Shown here: positions 62,151-64,000 of the stretch, piece by piece
Numbering within the stretch: position 1 is the first letter of the stretch
How the letters are laid out: the number at the start of each line of letters is the position of its first letter
Assembly: GCA_029309925.1 (NCBI GenBank)
Contig: JARKND010000001.1
Span: forward strand, 1,178,001 to 1,242,000
Origin: Fulvivirgaceae bacterium JP3-4
GTDB taxonomy: Bacteria; Bacteroidota; Bacteroidia; Cytophagales; Cyclobacteriaceae
DNA length: 64,000 bases
Direction of reading: 5' to 3'
Position numbers and translations under genes: made by a program
Notes under the pieces: model-generated
Told to the model about the DNA's origin: nothing
What the model saw: the letters and a program-made list of their open reading frames with translations, nothing else
The model's database searches: none

Positions 62151-62342
62151 TTTGCCAATGTGCTAATATGCCAATTAGCCAATGAATGCATTTGCTAATT
62201 GGCTTTATTGTTTAATTATGGCTGGTCCATTGGCACATTGGCTAGTTGACCATGGCACATTGACTAATTGATCATTGGCACATTGACTAATTGATCCATT
62301 GGCACATTGACTACTTGATCATTCGCACATTGATTCATTGAT
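62151..62342. repeat. Tandem 23-base repeats plus inverted words
   Basis: 62226-62342 holds five tandem imperfect copies of a unit near CATTGGCACATTGACTAATT plus GAT, about 23-24 bases each. 62151-62210 carries complement-like words (TTAGCCAATG, TTGCTAATTGGC). The last copy runs into the end of the GH16 gene and supplies its stop codon. Between convergent genes. Confidence 0.8.
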
Positions 62343-63141
62343 ATACTCGTACATAATCGACCTCCATCCGCTGCGGCCAGATCGACTCATCCACGCCCTG
62401 CGCACCTCCCCAGTTTCCTCCGACAGCAATATTCATCAGCAAGTGAAAACGCTGATCAAACGGCCATCCCGTGAAATCATCTTTCGGATCGCGGATTACC
62501 GTATGGTACACTTTTCCGTCTACGAGAAATTCCATTTTATCTTTTTCCCAGTTCACCGCATATACATGGAAGGCATCCTGCGCATCAGGGATCGTTATCT
62601 TTCCTTCTTTCTGTGTTTGCTTCACATGGTTGTATTTCTCGGTGTGGATGGTACCATGCACCACGCCCGGGTCGTATCCTACGTGTTCCATGATGTCAAT
62701 TTCCCCACTCGCAGGCCAGCCTCCATACTTCCAGTCTGTGGATAGCATCCAGATCGCAGGCCATGTTCCTTTGCCTTTCGGCAGATTTGCGCGCACCTCG
62801 ATTCGCCCGTAGGTCCAGTCACCTTTGTTTTTTGAAATGATCCGGGTCGAAGTGTACGACCGGTCTCCGCGATTTTCCTTGTGGGCTTCAATGATCAGGT
62901 TCCCGTTTTCAACGCGCACATTCTTTTTCTCATTCGTATAGTATTGCAGTTCGTTGTTTCCCCAATAGCACACGTTGGGGCAGCCATTGCCAAGATCATA
63001 ATTCCATTTCGTGGAGTCCGGTGCGCCCGGCTTGTCGAATTCATCCGACCACACAAGTTTCGGTTTCCCGGACTTCTTTGGAGCCTGGGCATCGCACGCA
63101 AACACGGTAAAAACAGCAATAAATAGAAGTAAGTTTTTCAT
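62335..63141 (-). CDS. Secreted GH16 beta-glucanase (laminarinase-like)
   Basis: 268 residues. The signal peptide MKNLLLFIAVFTVFACDAQA contains a possible lipobox Cys at 16. A single GH16 jelly-roll follows (about 28-268, KLVWSDEFDKPGAPDSTKWN), with the catalytic ExDxxE as SGEIDIMEHVG (about 142-152) and GRIEVRANLPKGKGTWPAIW before it. It likely hydrolyses beta-1,3(-1,4)-glucans outside the cell. Full length for a single-domain GH16. Its stop codon lies inside the repeat array, so the extreme C-terminus (VRVYQ) directly abuts it. Confidence 0.93.
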   Translation of the reverse strand: MKNLLLFIAVFTVFACDAQAPKKSGKPKLVWSDEFDKPGAPDSTKWNYDLGNGCPNVCYWGNNELQYYTNEKKNVRVENGNLIIEAHKENRGDRSYTSTRIISKNKGDWTYGRIEVRANLPKGKGTWPAIWMLSTDWKYGGWPASGEIDIMEHVGYDPGVVHGTIHTEKYNHVKQTQKEGKITIPDAQDAFHVYAVNWEKDKMEFLVDGKVYHTVIRDPKDDFTGWPFDQRFHLLMNIAVGGNWGGAQGVDESIWPQRMEVDYVRVYQ

Positions 63142-63273
63142 TGAGGTGGACTTTAAAAAAGCGGCATTCGGCCGCCAGATACCAAACTACAAACCCGCGG
63201 TTATAAACCCCAAACATTTGCCACTATTTGTAACTTTATCTGTAACCTTATTCACAACCCAGAGTTTCCCTGC

Positions 63274-63846
63274 TTGAAAACGACATCTGACTTGGACTCA
63301 TTAGCGGATAATGCCTTGATGCTCAAGGTAAAAGAGGGTAACCTCGACAAGCTTGGCTTACTCTTCGAGCGCTATAAAAAGCCGTTGTTTGGTTTTTTTT
63401 ACGGACTTACGAAAGATGCCGAACTCTGCGAAGACCTTGTGCAAAACGTGTTTTTCCGAATACTGAAATATCGTTACCTCTTCCGCGGAGACGGTGACTT
63501 TAAGACGTGGATGTTTCATATCGCGCGAAATGTGAACCACGATCATTACCGGAAGAACAAGTGGAAGCTCAGGGAGTCGATTGAGAACTGGGAAGACAAA
63601 CTTGGCAGCTTCGAAAATCGGGCAACAGAATTTCAGCAGGATGAAGAGATGCAACTTCTTTCCATGGCCATGGACAGACTGCCTGAAGAGAAACGCGAGA
63701 TATTGATGCTAAGCAAGTTTCAGGATAAGAAGTACAAAGAAATTGGAGAGATCCTCGGGTGCAGTGAGGGCGCTGTCAAAGTAAAGGTGTTTCGCGCACT
63801 GCAGGAGTTGAAAGAAGCATACAAAGAATTAGAAAAGCATTTATAA
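63274..63846 (+). CDS. ECF-type RNA polymerase sigma factor
   Basis: 190 residues. Region 2 is at about 20-90 (LGLLFERYKKPLFGFFYGLT, EDLVQNVFFRILKYRYLFRG, FKTWMFHIARNVNHDHYRKN) and region 4 at about 125-180 (MDRLPEEKREILMLSKFQDK, KYKEIGEILGCSEGAVKVKV). Start is TTG at 63274; an ATG within the conserved segment LMLKVKEG would cut the domain edge. A TAACTTTA box at about 63232-63239 may be its promoter. The next gene begins 4 bases after the stop, the usual sigma/anti-sigma layout. Confidence 0.9.
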   Translation: MKTTSDLDSLADNALMLKVKEGNLDKLGLLFERYKKPLFGFFYGLTKDAELCEDLVQNVFFRILKYRYLFRGDGDFKTWMFHIARNVNHDHYRKNKWKLRESIENWEDKLGSFENRATEFQQDEEMQLLSMAMDRLPEEKREILMLSKFQDKKYKEIGEILGCSEGAVKVKVFRALQELKEAYKELEKHL

Positions 63847-63850
63847 GCAT

Positions 63851-64000
63851 ATGGAAAAGGCAAGAATTCAGGAATTGATCTCAAAATACAATGCAGACCA
63901 CGCATCTGCTGCGGAAGTTAAAGAGATCGAACAGTTGCTGGAGTCCGGGCAGATAGACCTCGATGAACTGCACGAAGTTCAGAAGATAGATCGCGCAGTT
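63851..64000 (+). CDS. Probable anti-sigma factor, N-terminal part (cut by window end)
   Basis: The open frame from the ATG at 63851 gives 50 residues (MEKARIQELISKYNADHASA, then AEVKEIEQLLESGQ and so on) and runs off the window. This acidic helical start resembles the cytoplasmic sigma-binding segment of Bacteroidetes anti-sigma proteins. The start is 4 bases after the sigma-factor stop, so translation is coupled. The assignment rests mainly on position. Confidence 0.6.
   Translation, partial: MEKARIQELISKYNADHASAAEVKEIEQLLESGQIDLDELHEVQKIDRAV

Noticed and set aside
62226-62342. CRISPR-like array of 23-base units
   Set aside because: Repeats are directly adjacent with no spacers and are degenerate; no cas genes are present.

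Overview
The window looks like chromosome of a gliding Bacteroidetes bacterium, most likely order Cytophagales (inference). The evidence is: gldA-gldF-gldG next to dnaN; promoter boxes of the Bacteroidetes TAnnTTTG type; a DUF6377 regulator; DUF2807, DUF3857 and DUF4340 proteins; TlpA-like thioredoxins; and a large family of MacB/FtsX-type permeases of about 800 residues. No tRNA, rRNA, CRISPR array, prophage or intact transposase was seen.

Layout. 1-2.3 kb: the 3' part of an arginine-deiminase-like ctlX gene, then a flavoprotein of the dihydrolipoamide dehydrogenase fold that has lost both redox cysteines. 2.3-10.0 kb: a complete histidine operon on the minus strand in the order G-D-C-B-H-A-F-IE. 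It is preceded by a short leader peptide with five consecutive histidines and a terminator hairpin, so attenuation is likely. A frameshifted four-helix-bundle (S23-like) gene sits between hisB and hisH, flanked by word repeats. 10.2-12.6 kb: a TPR lipoprotein, a 30-residue membrane micro-protein and two small secreted proteins.

12.5-42.2 kb: nine paralogous FtsX/MacB-type permeases, all on the minus strand, in units B-A (plus two small genes), D-C, E, F and I-H-G. No cognate ATPase is in the window. The heads of three units (B, F, I) share a 17-base element resembling a sigma-54 -24/-12 promoter, 25-50 bases before the start codon. The array is interrupted by an acidic disordered protein and by a carbohydrate island (DUF6377 regulator, small beta-rich protein, GH43 enzyme, alpha-toroid protein, DUF2807 protein).

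42.5-50.7 kb: ion and redox functions (kup, type II NADH dehydrogenase, a CNNM/CorC-type protein, corA) and a polyprenyl diphosphate synthase, with a small inverted-repeat element between the CorC-type gene and corA. 51-58.7 kb: a thioredoxin-like secreted protein, then gldA, gldF, gldG, a DUF4340 gene and dnaN. 58.8-64 kb: a YfcE-like phosphoesterase, a DUF3857/transglutaminase-like protein, a coiled-coil membrane protein, a GH16 beta-glucanase, and an ECF sigma factor followed by the start of a probable anti-sigma gene.

A recurrent oddity is that at least seven gene 3' ends carry arrays of short degenerate words, often in inverted copies. The word differs at each site while the architecture stays the same. 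Several genes also have a -7 box so close to the ATG that their transcripts are probably leaderless or nearly so.
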